Assembly: GCA_910577735.1 (NCBI GenBank)
Contig: CAJTOO010000003.1
Span: forward strand, 119,875-183,874
Length of the DNA: 64,000 bases
Direction: 5' to 3'
Source: an uncultured Lachnospiraceae bacterium
Lineage (GTDB): Bacteria; Bacillota; Clostridia; Lachnospirales; Lachnospiraceae
In this document: piece after piece, positions 9,394 to 18,339 of the stretch
Layout of the letters: every line of letters begins with the position of its first letter
Numbering within the stretch: position 1 is the stretch's first letter
Position numbers and translations under genes: made by a program
Notes under the pieces: model-generated
Seen by the model: the letters and a program-made list of their open reading frames with translations, nothing else
Database searches by the model: none
Told to the model about the DNA's origin: nothing

Positions 9394-11508
9394 TCAGATC
9401 CATTTTTTCACGGATGCCGCCATATCCTCCGCCACCGCCAGGGGCAGTATCACCACTTTCAATCTGGCACACAATACATTTAACGGCTTTCTCTCAAACC
9501 CCGCCACATTGATGCTCAGATTCGGATCGCTGGTGGCAAAAACTACGGCAGAGGAGGATTTTAAGGTCTTTCCGTTGGTGGTAAAGACCGCCTTGGAACG
9601 AACCGGAACATCTTTTCCATTAAAGGTAAGTTCCTCCACACTGACCACACAGGATTCCATGGCCGGATCGATCCGCACCATCTGTACATTGCCGTCCACC
9701 GTAAGCTGTAACTCCACATCCTCGTCATTTAAATATCCATCAGACACGAAATAGGACTTTTCCTCCGAAAAGCCGCCGCCGCAGTCTTCATAAATCTGCA
9801 CCCGCCTGGGCACCAGTCTCTGCTTCTCCCGTTCCAGACAATCCCAGGGATTAATAACAGGTGCTCCCATCCAGGCATACAGTTCTGACATGGAACGGCT
9901 GCGTCCCGTTACCTGCTTCTGGAATTTCCGCTCTTTCACCCGGCAATCGTCCATATCTGCCTCACTCATGCCCAGAGAATTCAATATTAAATCCACGTTT
10001 AATTTATTTCTTTTCTCATCTTCCAATAAATAACAGTAGATTGCCCTAAATGCCAGTTCCTTGGGATCAATCACTTTATCATAAGTCCACTCGTAATCTA
10101 TAATTGTCCACTCGTCATCCTGCACAATAATATTGGAAAAGATCATATCAAAATCTGCCACCGGATATTCCTCATGATACCCAATCCGTTCCAGATATTC
10201 CCGGAACAGAGCGTGGAAGCCCTCAATATCACCCTTTTCCAGCTTCTCATCCAGCAGCTGCGCAAGGGGCAGCCCCTCCTCATAGGCAAAGGAATCCCAG
10301 ATTTTTCCTTCCTCTTCGTGAAGCACGCAGGGATTGACCCGTATCTTTCCGCCTTCATATCTGTCTGCCAGCTTCTGATAAGACGCTGCGATTTGCCTGA
10401 TATGGGCTTCAGCCTCTTTGCATAACGGTAGTTTTTTAATCACCGGTTTTTCCCGCGTCCCTATACCGGCGCCCCTGTCAGGCTCCATGCTGATTTCCGT
10501 CTTAATCTGATACGCAGGCGCACGGTCATTGGAATATTTTGTGTATTGAATGGGAAGCTCTTTGCCGATGATGACCTCATAAGAATTAGAAAATACCGGA
10601 AAGAGAGCATCTTCCGCAAGCCCATCAAAGGCATATTTCTCATCAAACAAATCCAGCCGCTCTCTGTCATAATTTCTAAGATTATTAGAGAGTTCTCCCT
10701 TGCCCGGCAAACGTTTATCCGAATACAGGGTAGTCATGAATTTGTAATCCGGATAAGGGTAATAGAAACTATAATCCTTCACCCCGCAGGCGTCAAAAAT
10801 CTTTTCAAGCCCCTGTCTGGAAAAGGTGCGCACATAACCGCCGTCCGCATAATTCTCAATGCCGGAAAACCAGGTGCCCAGATGATCTTCCTTACAGCCC
10901 GCAAAATATTTCAGGCCGTATTTATTCTCTATGGCGATCACCACGCGCCCGCCAGGCGCAAGATGCTTCATGACAATCTGTAAAAACTCCTCGAAGGGCC
11001 TGTCCGTACCCATATAGCTTTGCCCGTACTCAAACACGCCTATCAGGAAGATATAATCAAAATCCGCAGGCAATGTAGGCTCTATATCTTTAAAATTCCC
11101 CACATGGATAACCAAATTATCACAATCGCTGTGGCGATAGGCATTGATAAGGCTTCGCTTCTTAGACAAATCCACGCTCACCACCTGGGCAGCCTTACGC
11201 GCGAGCACACCTGTAACGGCGCCACAGCCGCTCCCCACTTCCAGCGCCTTCGAGCCCTCCATGGGAATCCACTCCACAATATTCTCCCGAAGAGAAGAAA
11301 GATGATATAGAAGTGTCCAGCTTTGCCGCTCCTCGATAATCCGTTGATATTCCACCGCCGAATAATTCTTTACAATGTCCAGAAGTTCATTCTCCACTGC
11401 ATCGTCGTCACAATAGAGATCCTCCCCCGGATAGTGCGTAAGATCCAGTCTGACCTTCCCCACTTCCATGATTGTTTCCTGATCGCCCATATTTTTGCCC
11501 ATCGTCAT
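9394..11508 (-). CDS. SAM methyltransferase-kinase fusion, WbdD-like chain-capping candidate
   Basis: Residues about 50-250 are a class I SAM-dependent methyltransferase: motif I ALEVGSGCGAVTG at 88-100, the acidic SVDLS strand end and a post-III HLAPGGRVVIAIENKYG. Residues about 330-530 look like an aminoglycoside-phosphotransferase-fold kinase: PVADFDMIFSNIIV near 450 fits the D-x4-N catalytic loop and IIDYEW near 470 the metal-binding Asp. The final 130 residues are an uncharacterised beta-rich domain. The same domain order, methyltransferase then kinase, defines WbdD, which ends E. coli O9a chains with a methyl-phosphate cap read by the ABC exporter. Here the gene lies two genes from a Wzt-like ATPase with glycan-binding C-domain, so a capping function is a strong inference. 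The start codon follows AGGA; ATG at 11502 is an alternative. Confidence 0.72.
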   Translation of the reverse strand: MTMGKNMGDQETIMEVGKVRLDLTHYPGEDLYCDDDAVENELLDIVKNYSAVEYQRIIEERQSWTLLYHLSSLRENIVEWIPMEGSKALEVGSGCGAVTGVLARKAAQVVSVDLSKKRSLINAYRHSDCDNLVIHVGNFKDIEPTLPADFDYIFLIGVFEYGQSYMGTDRPFEEFLQIVMKHLAPGGRVVIAIENKYGLKYFAGCKEDHLGTWFSGIENYADGGYVRTFSRQGLEKIFDACGVKDYSFYYPYPDYKFMTTLYSDKRLPGKGELSNNLRNYDRERLDLFDEKYAFDGLAEDALFPVFSNSYEVIIGKELPIQYTKYSNDRAPAYQIKTEISMEPDRGAGIGTREKPVIKKLPLCKEAEAHIRQIAASYQKLADRYEGGKIRVNPCVLHEEEGKIWDSFAYEEGLPLAQLLDEKLEKGDIEGFHALFREYLERIGYHEEYPVADFDMIFSNIIVQDDEWTIIDYEWTYDKVIDPKELAFRAIYCYLLEDEKRNKLNVDLILNSLGMSEADMDDCRVKERKFQKQVTGRSRSMSELYAWMGAPVINPWDCLEREKQRLVPRRVQIYEDCGGGFSEEKSYFVSDGYLNDEDVELQLTVDGNVQMVRIDPAMESCVVSVEELTFNGKDVPVRSKAVFTTNGKTLKSSSAVVFATSDPNLSINVAGFERKPLNVLCARLKVVILPLAVAEDMAASVKKWI

Positions 11509-11603
11509 CTCTTTCCTGTTATTCTTTCACTTTCTGTATCTTTCATGCCATGCCGAAGCCTTTATGCGGCGCTGCGGCGCAAATTCCAAATTTGTCTCTG
11601 CCC

Positions 11604-14600
11604 TCAGTCTCTGTGATTCTGCTCTGCAGAATCACCCAAATACCGCAGGACAAAGTCACTCCGGTCCAGGGAAAAGTTCGGATTGTAATAGGGATCGCCC
11701 TGCGCCAGCACATCTTTCCATTTCCGGCGGAAGGCTTCCGATTCCTTGTTATAGCGTTCTGCCTTTTCCCCGGCATCATCCAATCCCCTGGAAACAGACT
11801 CATAATGGTATAATTCCGCAAAGGGCGTGAACACATTCACATACCCTGCCTTCCAGGCCCTGACACAAAGATCCACATCATTTAAGGACACTGCAAAATG
11901 CTCATCCAGTCCGCCCAGTTTCTCAAACAGCGCCTTACGCATCATCAGGCAGGCGCCGGTCACGGCCATCACATTCTGGGCATAACAGAGTCTGCCCATA
12001 TAGCCCAGATTGTGGTAACTGATGCCATAATGGCTGTGTCCTGCTGTCCTGTGAGCTCCTAATCCAAGCACCACACCCGCATGCTGAATGGTCCTGTCCT
12101 CATAGTAAAGTTTAGCCCCTACGGCTCCCACATCATTTCGCTGGGCATACATCAGAAGTTCCTCAATCCAATCAAGCGTTATAACCTGAGTATCATTGTT
12201 AAGGAGCAGGATATATTCACCCGAAGCCCTGGTTATCGCCAGATTATTGATCCGCGAATAATTAAATTCTCCCTTATAGTTGAGCACTTTGATGAGCGGA
12301 TTCTCCTGAAGCTTCTTATAATATTCAAAGATTTCCTTCGTGGTGCTGTTATTCTCCACCACCAGAATCTCATAATTGTCATAGGTGCTTTTCTCTATGA
12401 TCGAAGTGATACAGCGCTGTAAATCCTCCAGATGATCCTTGTTGGGAATCACAATCGACACCTTGGGATTTCCCTGAATCTCATATTTGATCCGGAAAAT
12501 AGTCTCAAAGGCTTTGGTGGATGTAATCTCAAAATTCTGAAATCCCTGCTTTTTCAAGTGGTCAGCCACAGCTCCTCTGGCTGCCTCGATGGCATAACTT
12601 TTGGCATTGATGTCAGAAGCCACACTGCCCTCATGGGAACGCCAGTAATAAAGGAGCTTGGGTACATGCACCACACATCTTGCCCGGGATGTAAGCCTGA
12701 GAATCATATCATGGTCCTGACTGCCGTCAAACTCTGAGCGAAACAGCTGTGTTCCATCTAACAGCTTTCTGGAAAAAGCACTGAAATGGCAGATGTAATT
12801 ATTTGCCCGCAGATTATCCGGTGCGTAATCCGGCTTAAAATGCAAGGTAAGCATGTGGTCAATCGTCTTATTTCCTTTAAAGGTGGTCTCATCACAATAG
12901 ATATAATCAGCCCCTTTATCACAGATAGCCTTCATATACTCATACAGCACGCTGGGGTGCAGTACGTCATCATGATCAAAAAGTGCGATATAATCACCGG
13001 AAGCCATGGATAGACAAGCATTTGTATTGCCGGAAATCCCCTCATTTACAGGGAGTTTCTTATAGACAATACGGCAGTAAAGATTGCTGCTTGAGCGAAG
13101 ATATTTCTTGTCAAGTTCCATGTACTCCCTGCAGATCTGCTCCACATAACCGTGTTCTTCATCCGACCCGTCCGCCAGACAAAGTTCCCAGTTCTCATAG
13201 GTCTGTGCCGTCACAGACTCTATGGCCTGCCGCAGATAATTCTCCGGTGTATTGTACAAAGGCACCAGAATGCTGAATTTAATGGCTTTATCAAATCTGG
13301 TGGCACGCTGTCTCGCCGCTTCCTCCGCACCCGGGAAACTGGCCGTTCCATGCTGGGAACGGGCTTTGTTCTCTATCATTTTGGCATTCAGCTTACGCAG
13401 GAATCCTTTGAAGCTGCCGCAGTACCCTATCCGTGCCTTAGTTCTCTGCAGCCAGTGCACAAAAGAACGCAGCGGCTTAGACACACGCCAGAGGACACTG
13501 CCCTTGATCTGACCAAGTCTGGCGCTCAAACTATCACTTTCTTTCTGTGCGGCCTCAAACTTGCCGGCAAGTACACAACCTTTCTTTCTCTCCCGTTCAT
13601 AAGCTTCCCTGTAGAAGCGCAGGGATTCCTCCGCCGTCATCCTGTTCTGTTCCCGCTGCAGGGAACCTGTATAGAAATCCTCCGTCTCCACCTTGTCCTC
13701 ACAGGCTTCATGAAGACGCAGTGCTGCATCGTTTCTCAGTACATTATAATAACCGGCCTGTTCCAGTCTGCGGCAAAAATCCCCACTGTCAAAAGCGCCC
13801 TCAGCGATTTCTATAAATCCTCCTGTTTCCTCATACTTCTCCTTAGACACCATGAGACACGTCAAGGGCACCAGGGGCACATCACAGACAGCCTCCCCCC
13901 GCAGGATCCTTTCAGCGTCCGTATTCCACAGACCGGCACCCACAGCACCGGCATAGCGTAAAAGCGCCTGCCCTGCCATGCGGCCCAGCCAGCTTTTCTC
14001 AATAATCTCCGTTCTGTCAGAAAGAAAGAGTAAGAGATCACCCCTTGCCCACTCCACGCCCTGGCGATACAGTGCCGCCGTGTCCTCCGTCTCCCGTTCA
14101 TAGAGGCAGGCAAATCCATATTCTTTCTGCAGCCTTTCCATCTTAAGCCTATTCTCTTCACTGCTTCCGTTATCCACCACAATCCATTCATAATAACGGT
14201 AAGCCGTCCTGGTCTTGAAAGATTTCAGACATCTTTCCAGACAGGCGGGGGAATCCTTGGTGAGGATGATCACCGATACCTCCCGGTGAGGCGCAATCGC
14301 ACCGCCGGCGCTCCCCGCACGGGCACAGCGTTCCCTGCCGGACACCGAAGTATCATAGACGATATGGTACAAATCAGGATCCGATCCATACTGTAAGTCT
14401 GCCCGGATGCCTCTTCTGCGCAGAGCATCCTCCCGCACCGCCGAAAACGCCTGCCCCGCACCGGTCAAAAGGTTCCCCGCCTTACTGTCCGGGGAAATCT
14501 TACCATGATAAAGTATCCCCTCCACATGGCATACCGCTTCCCGCATCTTCCCATACGCCATGCCGCAGCGTCTAAGCGCCGCCTCCTCCAAACGCAGGCA

Positions 14601-15248
14601 CAAGTCATAAAACCCTGCCGCCAGCTTAAGCTCATCACTGCACTGTGCCAGTCCTCCATAGGCAATCTCCGAAAGCAGATCACGCCGGACTGCCACCAGA
14701 TGCCCCCAGCAATTATAGGCAAGAAGGGTATCCGGTGCATAATCAGATTTATACCAGGGATCCTTCCCAAAGGCCGGATCCTCTTCATAGTAATCTTCGT
14801 CCACATAGGCCGCTACGCAGGAATTATTTTTATTAAAACACGATTTAATTTTCTCGAAAATCCCCTGTTCAAGCGCACCTGCGCCATATGTCAACAGGAC
14901 TATCTGGGTATCAGGAATCTCAATTTCTCTCCACCCCTCCACTGCCACAAGGGATTCTTCATCTGCTTTTTGCTCCGCATAACATTCGTTATTTTCTCTT
15001 TCCGCCGTGTCGTGCGCAGCACCGGAATCCGTTCTTACATTTTCCGCATCATACAACAAATGATGCATCGGTTTGACAGCTTTCCAGAAAGGACTGGCAT
15101 AAATCCGTTCCAGATTATCCCTGTAATCCTCCTGCTTTCTCTCTAAATCCGCCACCTGTCCTGCCAGCATGGTATTATGTTTTCGTTCTTTCTCATAGAC
15201 AGCCGCATAATAGGCCGCCCAGTCATAACCATTTTTCAGTCCACTCAT
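11604..15248 (-). CDS. Giant tandem glycosyltransferase (1214 residues, internally duplicated)
   Basis: Two GT units in one chain. Each starts with a 57-residue module of predicted coiled coil ending in an aromatic-basic motif: SPFWKAVKPMHHLL near 51 and GSVLWRVSKPLRSFV near 582. Unit 1 keeps only half of its first GT-A domain (SDYAPDTLLAYNCWGHLVAVRR near 160-185) and a second one (EVSVIILTKDSPACLERCL near 321) with a weak metal site, LLLFLSDRTEI, lacking the usual NDD. Unit 2 has two intact domains: FSILVPLYNTPENYL near 655 with ALFDHDDVLHP near 753, and VSIVIPNKDHLEDLQRC near 930 with LLLNNDTQVI near 1012. It is preceded by GGGGAAGG. This fits a polymerising or multi-linkage glycosyltransferase for the exported glycan; only unit 2 looks clearly catalytic. 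Confidence 0.88.
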   Translation of the reverse strand: MSGLKNGYDWAAYYAAVYEKERKHNTMLAGQVADLERKQEDYRDNLERIYASPFWKAVKPMHHLLYDAENVRTDSGAAHDTAERENNECYAEQKADEESLVAVEGWREIEIPDTQIVLLTYGAGALEQGIFEKIKSCFNKNNSCVAAYVDEDYYEEDPAFGKDPWYKSDYAPDTLLAYNCWGHLVAVRRDLLSEIAYGGLAQCSDELKLAAGFYDLCLRLEEAALRRCGMAYGKMREAVCHVEGILYHGKISPDSKAGNLLTGAGQAFSAVREDALRRRGIRADLQYGSDPDLYHIVYDTSVSGRERCARAGSAGGAIAPHREVSVIILTKDSPACLERCLKSFKTRTAYRYYEWIVVDNGSSEENRLKMERLQKEYGFACLYERETEDTAALYRQGVEWARGDLLLFLSDRTEIIEKSWLGRMAGQALLRYAGAVGAGLWNTDAERILRGEAVCDVPLVPLTCLMVSKEKYEETGGFIEIAEGAFDSGDFCRRLEQAGYYNVLRNDAALRLHEACEDKVETEDFYTGSLQREQNRMTAEESLRFYREAYERERKKGCVLAGKFEAAQKESDSLSARLGQIKGSVLWRVSKPLRSFVHWLQRTKARIGYCGSFKGFLRKLNAKMIENKARSQHGTASFPGAEEAARQRATRFDKAIKFSILVPLYNTPENYLRQAIESVTAQTYENWELCLADGSDEEHGYVEQICREYMELDKKYLRSSSNLYCRIVYKKLPVNEGISGNTNACLSMASGDYIALFDHDDVLHPSVLYEYMKAICDKGADYIYCDETTFKGNKTIDHMLTLHFKPDYAPDNLRANNYICHFSAFSRKLLDGTQLFRSEFDGSQDHDMILRLTSRARCVVHVPKLLYYWRSHEGSVASDINAKSYAIEAARGAVADHLKKQGFQNFEITSTKAFETIFRIKYEIQGNPKVSIVIPNKDHLEDLQRCITSIIEKSTYDNYEILVVENNSTTKEIFEYYKKLQENPLIKVLNYKGEFNYSRINNLAITRASGEYILLLNNDTQVITLDWIEELLMYAQRNDVGAVGAKLYYEDRTIQHAGVVLGLGAHRTAGHSHYGISYHNLGYMGRLCYAQNVMAVTGACLMMRKALFEKLGGLDEHFAVSLNDVDLCVRAWKAGYVNVFTPFAELYHYESVSRGLDDAGEKAERYNKESEAFRRKWKDVLAQGDPYYNPNFSLDRSDFVLRYLGDSAEQNHRD

Positions 15249-15313
15249 CAGTCAGACCTTCCCCTCTATGCACATATGTCTACCCATCTGCAGTACGGGC
15301 AAGACAGCACTGT

Positions 15314-16621
15314 CTACTTTACCTCTATCACGGAATCCATATCATAATACCCTACCGTGTCTTTATCTGAGATGACTGTCACATTGAGCACATCATAGAG
15401 CCTGTGATACACCGTGAAATCATCTCCCTCATAGCCTGTCACACCTAAGGACAACAGATAGTCGCCCCCCTGCAGGTTCATCTTCTGTGTAAAAGTTATC
15501 TCCTTAACATCACCGGCTTCCACCGCGTCCAGAAAAGCCTTTTCCACCATTGTGTTGGTGCCTGTGATCTCCGTGCCCCTCACATTCTTGATGGTAAAGG
15601 CAAAAATCGGGGCTGCAATCCTCTCTGACATCTCTACCTTCATATGAATGGTGAAGCGGCTTCCCTTTATGACTGCCGACGTTCTGACTCCTTTGTCGTC
15701 CGTGATATAATACTCCGAAATCAGCGCCTTTTTCGATCCATATTCCAGAAGCTCCGGGTTCTTGGCCATACCGTCCGCTTCCCCTGTCTGCTTCTTAATC
15801 TTACTGCCGTCCACACCCTTTGCTGCCATTTCCCGCAGCCTCTCATCATCTAAGAGCCTCTCCTCCTCGGCCTCCGGCGCCACATACTGGCCCACAAGCA
15901 CCTGCTTGTACGTATCGATCATCTGCTTTGGGGAACCTTCTCCCAGCTTCACACCCTGGTTTAAGAGCACCACCCTGTCACAGTATTTACTGATACTGCT
16001 AAGGTCATGACTGACAAAGACAATGGTCTTGCCCATTTTCTTAAATTCCTCAAACTTATGATAGCATTTCGCCTGAAAAAAGACATCTCCTACGGAAAGC
16101 GCCTCATCCACAATCAGAATCTCCGGATCAATATTGATCGCCACGGCGAAGGCCAGCCGCACAAACATACCGCTGGAATAAGTCTTCGCCGGCTGGTACA
16201 CGTAGTCTCCGATATCTGCAAAAGCAAGTATCTCTTCCAGTTTCTCATCTATCTCTTTCTTGCTGAAACCAATCATGGTTCCATTCAGATAAATATTCTC
16301 GATGCCATTATACTCCATGTTGAATCCGGCTCCGAGCTCCAGAAGCGCGGAGATGCGTCCATTCACATTCACTTCCCCGGAAGTAGGAGTCAAAACACCT
16401 GTTATTATTTTAAGAATCGTGGATTTGCCGGAGCCATTGGTGCCGATAATACCCACACACTCTCCCTGTCTGATCGTCATATCCACGCCCTGTAAGGCAT
16501 GATGTTCCGTATAGTGCTTCTTTCTTCCAAGCCCCATTGCATCCTTGATCCGGTCCGAAGGCTTGTCATAGAGTTTATATATTTTTCCTACGTCTTTTAC
16601 TGCAATCGCGATATCCTTCAT
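15314..16621 (-). CDS. Polysaccharide ABC exporter ATPase with C-terminal glycan-binding domain (Wzt/RgpD-like)
   Basis: Powers export of a finished polysaccharide across the membrane with the adjacent permease. Residues 1-250 are the nucleotide-binding domain: Walker A GIIGTNGSGKST, signature YSSGMFVRLAFA and Walker B PEILIVDEAL, plus the DVFFQAKCYHKF stretch typical of Wzt/TagH/RgpD proteins. Residues about 285-435 form an extra beta-sandwich with ITGTNT and GGDYLLSLGV, matching the Wzt C-terminal domain that recognises a modified chain end. The ATG was chosen because GGGAAAGG lies 6 nt upstream; a TTG two codons earlier is possible. The presence of this domain implies that export is coupled to a specific terminal modification, probably made by the methyltransferase-kinase encoded just downstream. 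Confidence 0.92.
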   Translation of the reverse strand: MKDIAIAVKDVGKIYKLYDKPSDRIKDAMGLGRKKHYTEHHALQGVDMTIRQGECVGIIGTNGSGKSTILKIITGVLTPTSGEVNVNGRISALLELGAGFNMEYNGIENIYLNGTMIGFSKKEIDEKLEEILAFADIGDYVYQPAKTYSSGMFVRLAFAVAINIDPEILIVDEALSVGDVFFQAKCYHKFEEFKKMGKTIVFVSHDLSSISKYCDRVVLLNQGVKLGEGSPKQMIDTYKQVLVGQYVAPEAEEERLLDDERLREMAAKGVDGSKIKKQTGEADGMAKNPELLEYGSKKALISEYYITDDKGVRTSAVIKGSRFTIHMKVEMSERIAAPIFAFTIKNVRGTEITGTNTMVEKAFLDAVEAGDVKEITFTQKMNLQGGDYLLSLGVTGYEGDDFTVYHRLYDVLNVTVISDKDTVGYYDMDSVIEVK

Positions 16622-16674
16622 GTTCAACCTTTCCCACAGCAGTCCTCATTCCACGGTCCTTTTGCGACACATAC

Positions 16675-17712
16675 TCAGAGCACATCCGCAAAATGTGTCC
16701 GCATCCGTCTAAAGACCAGCGTGCCGATACAGAACATACTGATCGTAAAAATCCAGAAATAAGTAGAGGAATAGAAGTGTTCCCAGAACCACTCCTCATC
16801 AAAGATGGCGCTTCTGAATCCATTTACAATATACACCAGAGGATTAAGCTTAAACAGTGTTTTCACATTGTCCGGAAGCATATCAATATTCCACATGATG
16901 GGGGTTGCCCACATGCCGATCTGAAGCGCGATGTTAATAATCTGCTGTAAATCCCTGATGAAAACCACCAGCGCGCTGGTCATGTAACTAAGCGCCAGCA
17001 CAAACAAAAACAGGCAGAAACTATAATAGACCAATTGTAAGGTATAAATAGTAGGTGTATAGCCATAGCAGACACCCACAATCAAAAGCACCCCCACAAA
17101 GAACACATGAATGAAAGTCGCCGCAATCACTTTGATGATAGGAAGGATACTGATATTGAAGACCACCTTTTTCACCAGATAGGTATATTCCACAAGCGCC
17201 ATCGTCCCCTGTGATATGGCTTCCGAAAAATAAAACCAGGGTACCAGACCTGCCGTCAGGTACAATACATAAGGCGGTATCTCTCCACCCTCACCTGCCA
17301 CAAACTGTACCCGCGCGTTAAATACTTTATCAAATACAATCCAGTACATGAGCACAGTCACAACCGGCTGTGCCATAGCCCATACAATTCCCAGATAGGA
17401 ACCTGCGTACCGCTTCTTGAAATCATTTTTGGAAAGTTTCCAGATCAGCCGCCTGCTCTGGAACAATTCCAGCGGTATAGTCACAATCCGGTCATAATAA
17501 ATCGTAAAAATAATGCAGGTAAAGGCAATCAGCACACAGCCGCTGAATTTCTTCATCTGCTCTGTCACCTGGTCTGCCAGCGGATTGTGATGTTTCACAA
17601 GCACAAATGCAAGAAGCAGACCAAGCCCCCAGAATATGGCTATCGCTGCGGGCTTTGGGAAATTTTTCTTCTCAGTTGAACTCTTTATCTTATCTGTCTT
17701 CATTATACGCAT
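16675..17712 (-). CDS. Polysaccharide ABC exporter permease (Wzm/RgpC-like)
   Basis: An ABC-2 family membrane protein of 345 residues with an unusual N-terminal extension holding two additional predicted membrane segments (AIAIFWGLGLLLAFVLV and CVLIAFTCIIFTIYY) before the standard six-span domain. The cytoplasmic gate region IWKLSKNDFKKRYAGSYLGIVWAM is the hallmark of Wzm/TagG/RgpC permeases, as is PLVYIVNGFR near the C-terminus. The ATPase partner follows directly downstream. It is expected to pass the undecaprenyl-linked polymer to the outer face of the membrane. The start has AAAGG 8 nt upstream; an ATG three codons later is an alternative. Confidence 0.93.
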   Translation of the reverse strand: MRIMKTDKIKSSTEKKNFPKPAAIAIFWGLGLLLAFVLVKHHNPLADQVTEQMKKFSGCVLIAFTCIIFTIYYDRIVTIPLELFQSRRLIWKLSKNDFKKRYAGSYLGIVWAMAQPVVTVLMYWIVFDKVFNARVQFVAGEGGEIPPYVLYLTAGLVPWFYFSEAISQGTMALVEYTYLVKKVVFNISILPIIKVIAATFIHVFFVGVLLIVGVCYGYTPTIYTLQLVYYSFCLFLFVLALSYMTSALVVFIRDLQQIINIALQIGMWATPIMWNIDMLPDNVKTLFKLNPLVYIVNGFRSAIFDEEWFWEHFYSSTYFWIFTISMFCIGTLVFRRMRTHFADVL

Positions 17713-17760
17713 ATCATTGACCTTTGAGCGCTCTGCTTCCCGCAGGGCACACCTTCGACT

Positions 17761-18321
17761 TTAGCGGTACTTTTCAGTAAAAGCCTTGATTCCCTCCCAT
17801 TTCGTGTCTTTGTCAGACATGACCAGTTCCATGCCCTCCGGGATTGGCCAATCGACTCCGATATCCGGGTCATTCCAGATAATACCGCCCTCGTCATTGG
17901 GATGATAAAAGTCCGTACACTTATATGCAAACTCCGCATCCTCCGAAAGCACCAGAAAGCCATGGGCAAAATTCTTGGGGATAAAGAACTGCTTCTTATT
18001 CTCCGCAGAAAGCAGCACACCGTACCATTTGCCATAAGTCGCAGAACCCGGCCTGAGATCCACCGCCACATCATACACTTCACCGCGCACCACCCTTACC
18101 AGTTTATCCTGGGGAAACTGCATCTGGAAATGCAGGCCGCGAAGCACACCCTTTACCGAAGAGGACTGGTTGTCCTGCACAAAAACCTGGTCAATTCCCG
18201 CTTCTTTATAATCATTGTAATTATAGGTTTCCATGAAATAACCCCTGGCATCGCCAAACACCGTCGGTGTAATTACCTTAAGTCCCTCAATCTCACATGT
18301 CTCCACCGTTATTTTGCCCAT
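17761..18321 (-). CDS. rfbC: dTDP-4-dehydrorhamnose 3,5-epimerase
   Basis: Third enzyme of dTDP-L-rhamnose synthesis, epimerising C3 and C5 of dTDP-4-keto-6-deoxyglucose in the cytoplasm. Its 186 residues match the family length. The cupin core is clear: the start GDARGYFMETYN, VQDNQSSSVKGVLRGLHFQ with the catalytic His, VVRGEVYDVAVDLR, and FFIPKNFAHGFLVLSE followed by AEFAYKCTDFYHP with the catalytic Tyr. It lies between a GH25 gene and the ABC permease in the same strand run. rmlA and rmlB are close upstream; the reductase rmlD is not in the window. Confidence 0.97.
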   Translation of the reverse strand: MGKITVETCEIEGLKVITPTVFGDARGYFMETYNYNDYKEAGIDQVFVQDNQSSSVKGVLRGLHFQMQFPQDKLVRVVRGEVYDVAVDLRPGSATYGKWYGVLLSAENKKQFFIPKNFAHGFLVLSEDAEFAYKCTDFYHPNDEGGIIWNDPDIGVDWPIPEGMELVMSDKDTKWEGIKAFTEKYR

Positions 18322-18339
18322 TTATCCAATTTCCTTTCC

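Noticed and set aside
13152..13961. Plus-strand ORF of 269 codons inside the giant glycosyltransferase gene
   Set aside because: Antisense shadow; the minus-strand frame carries conserved GT2 motifs throughout.
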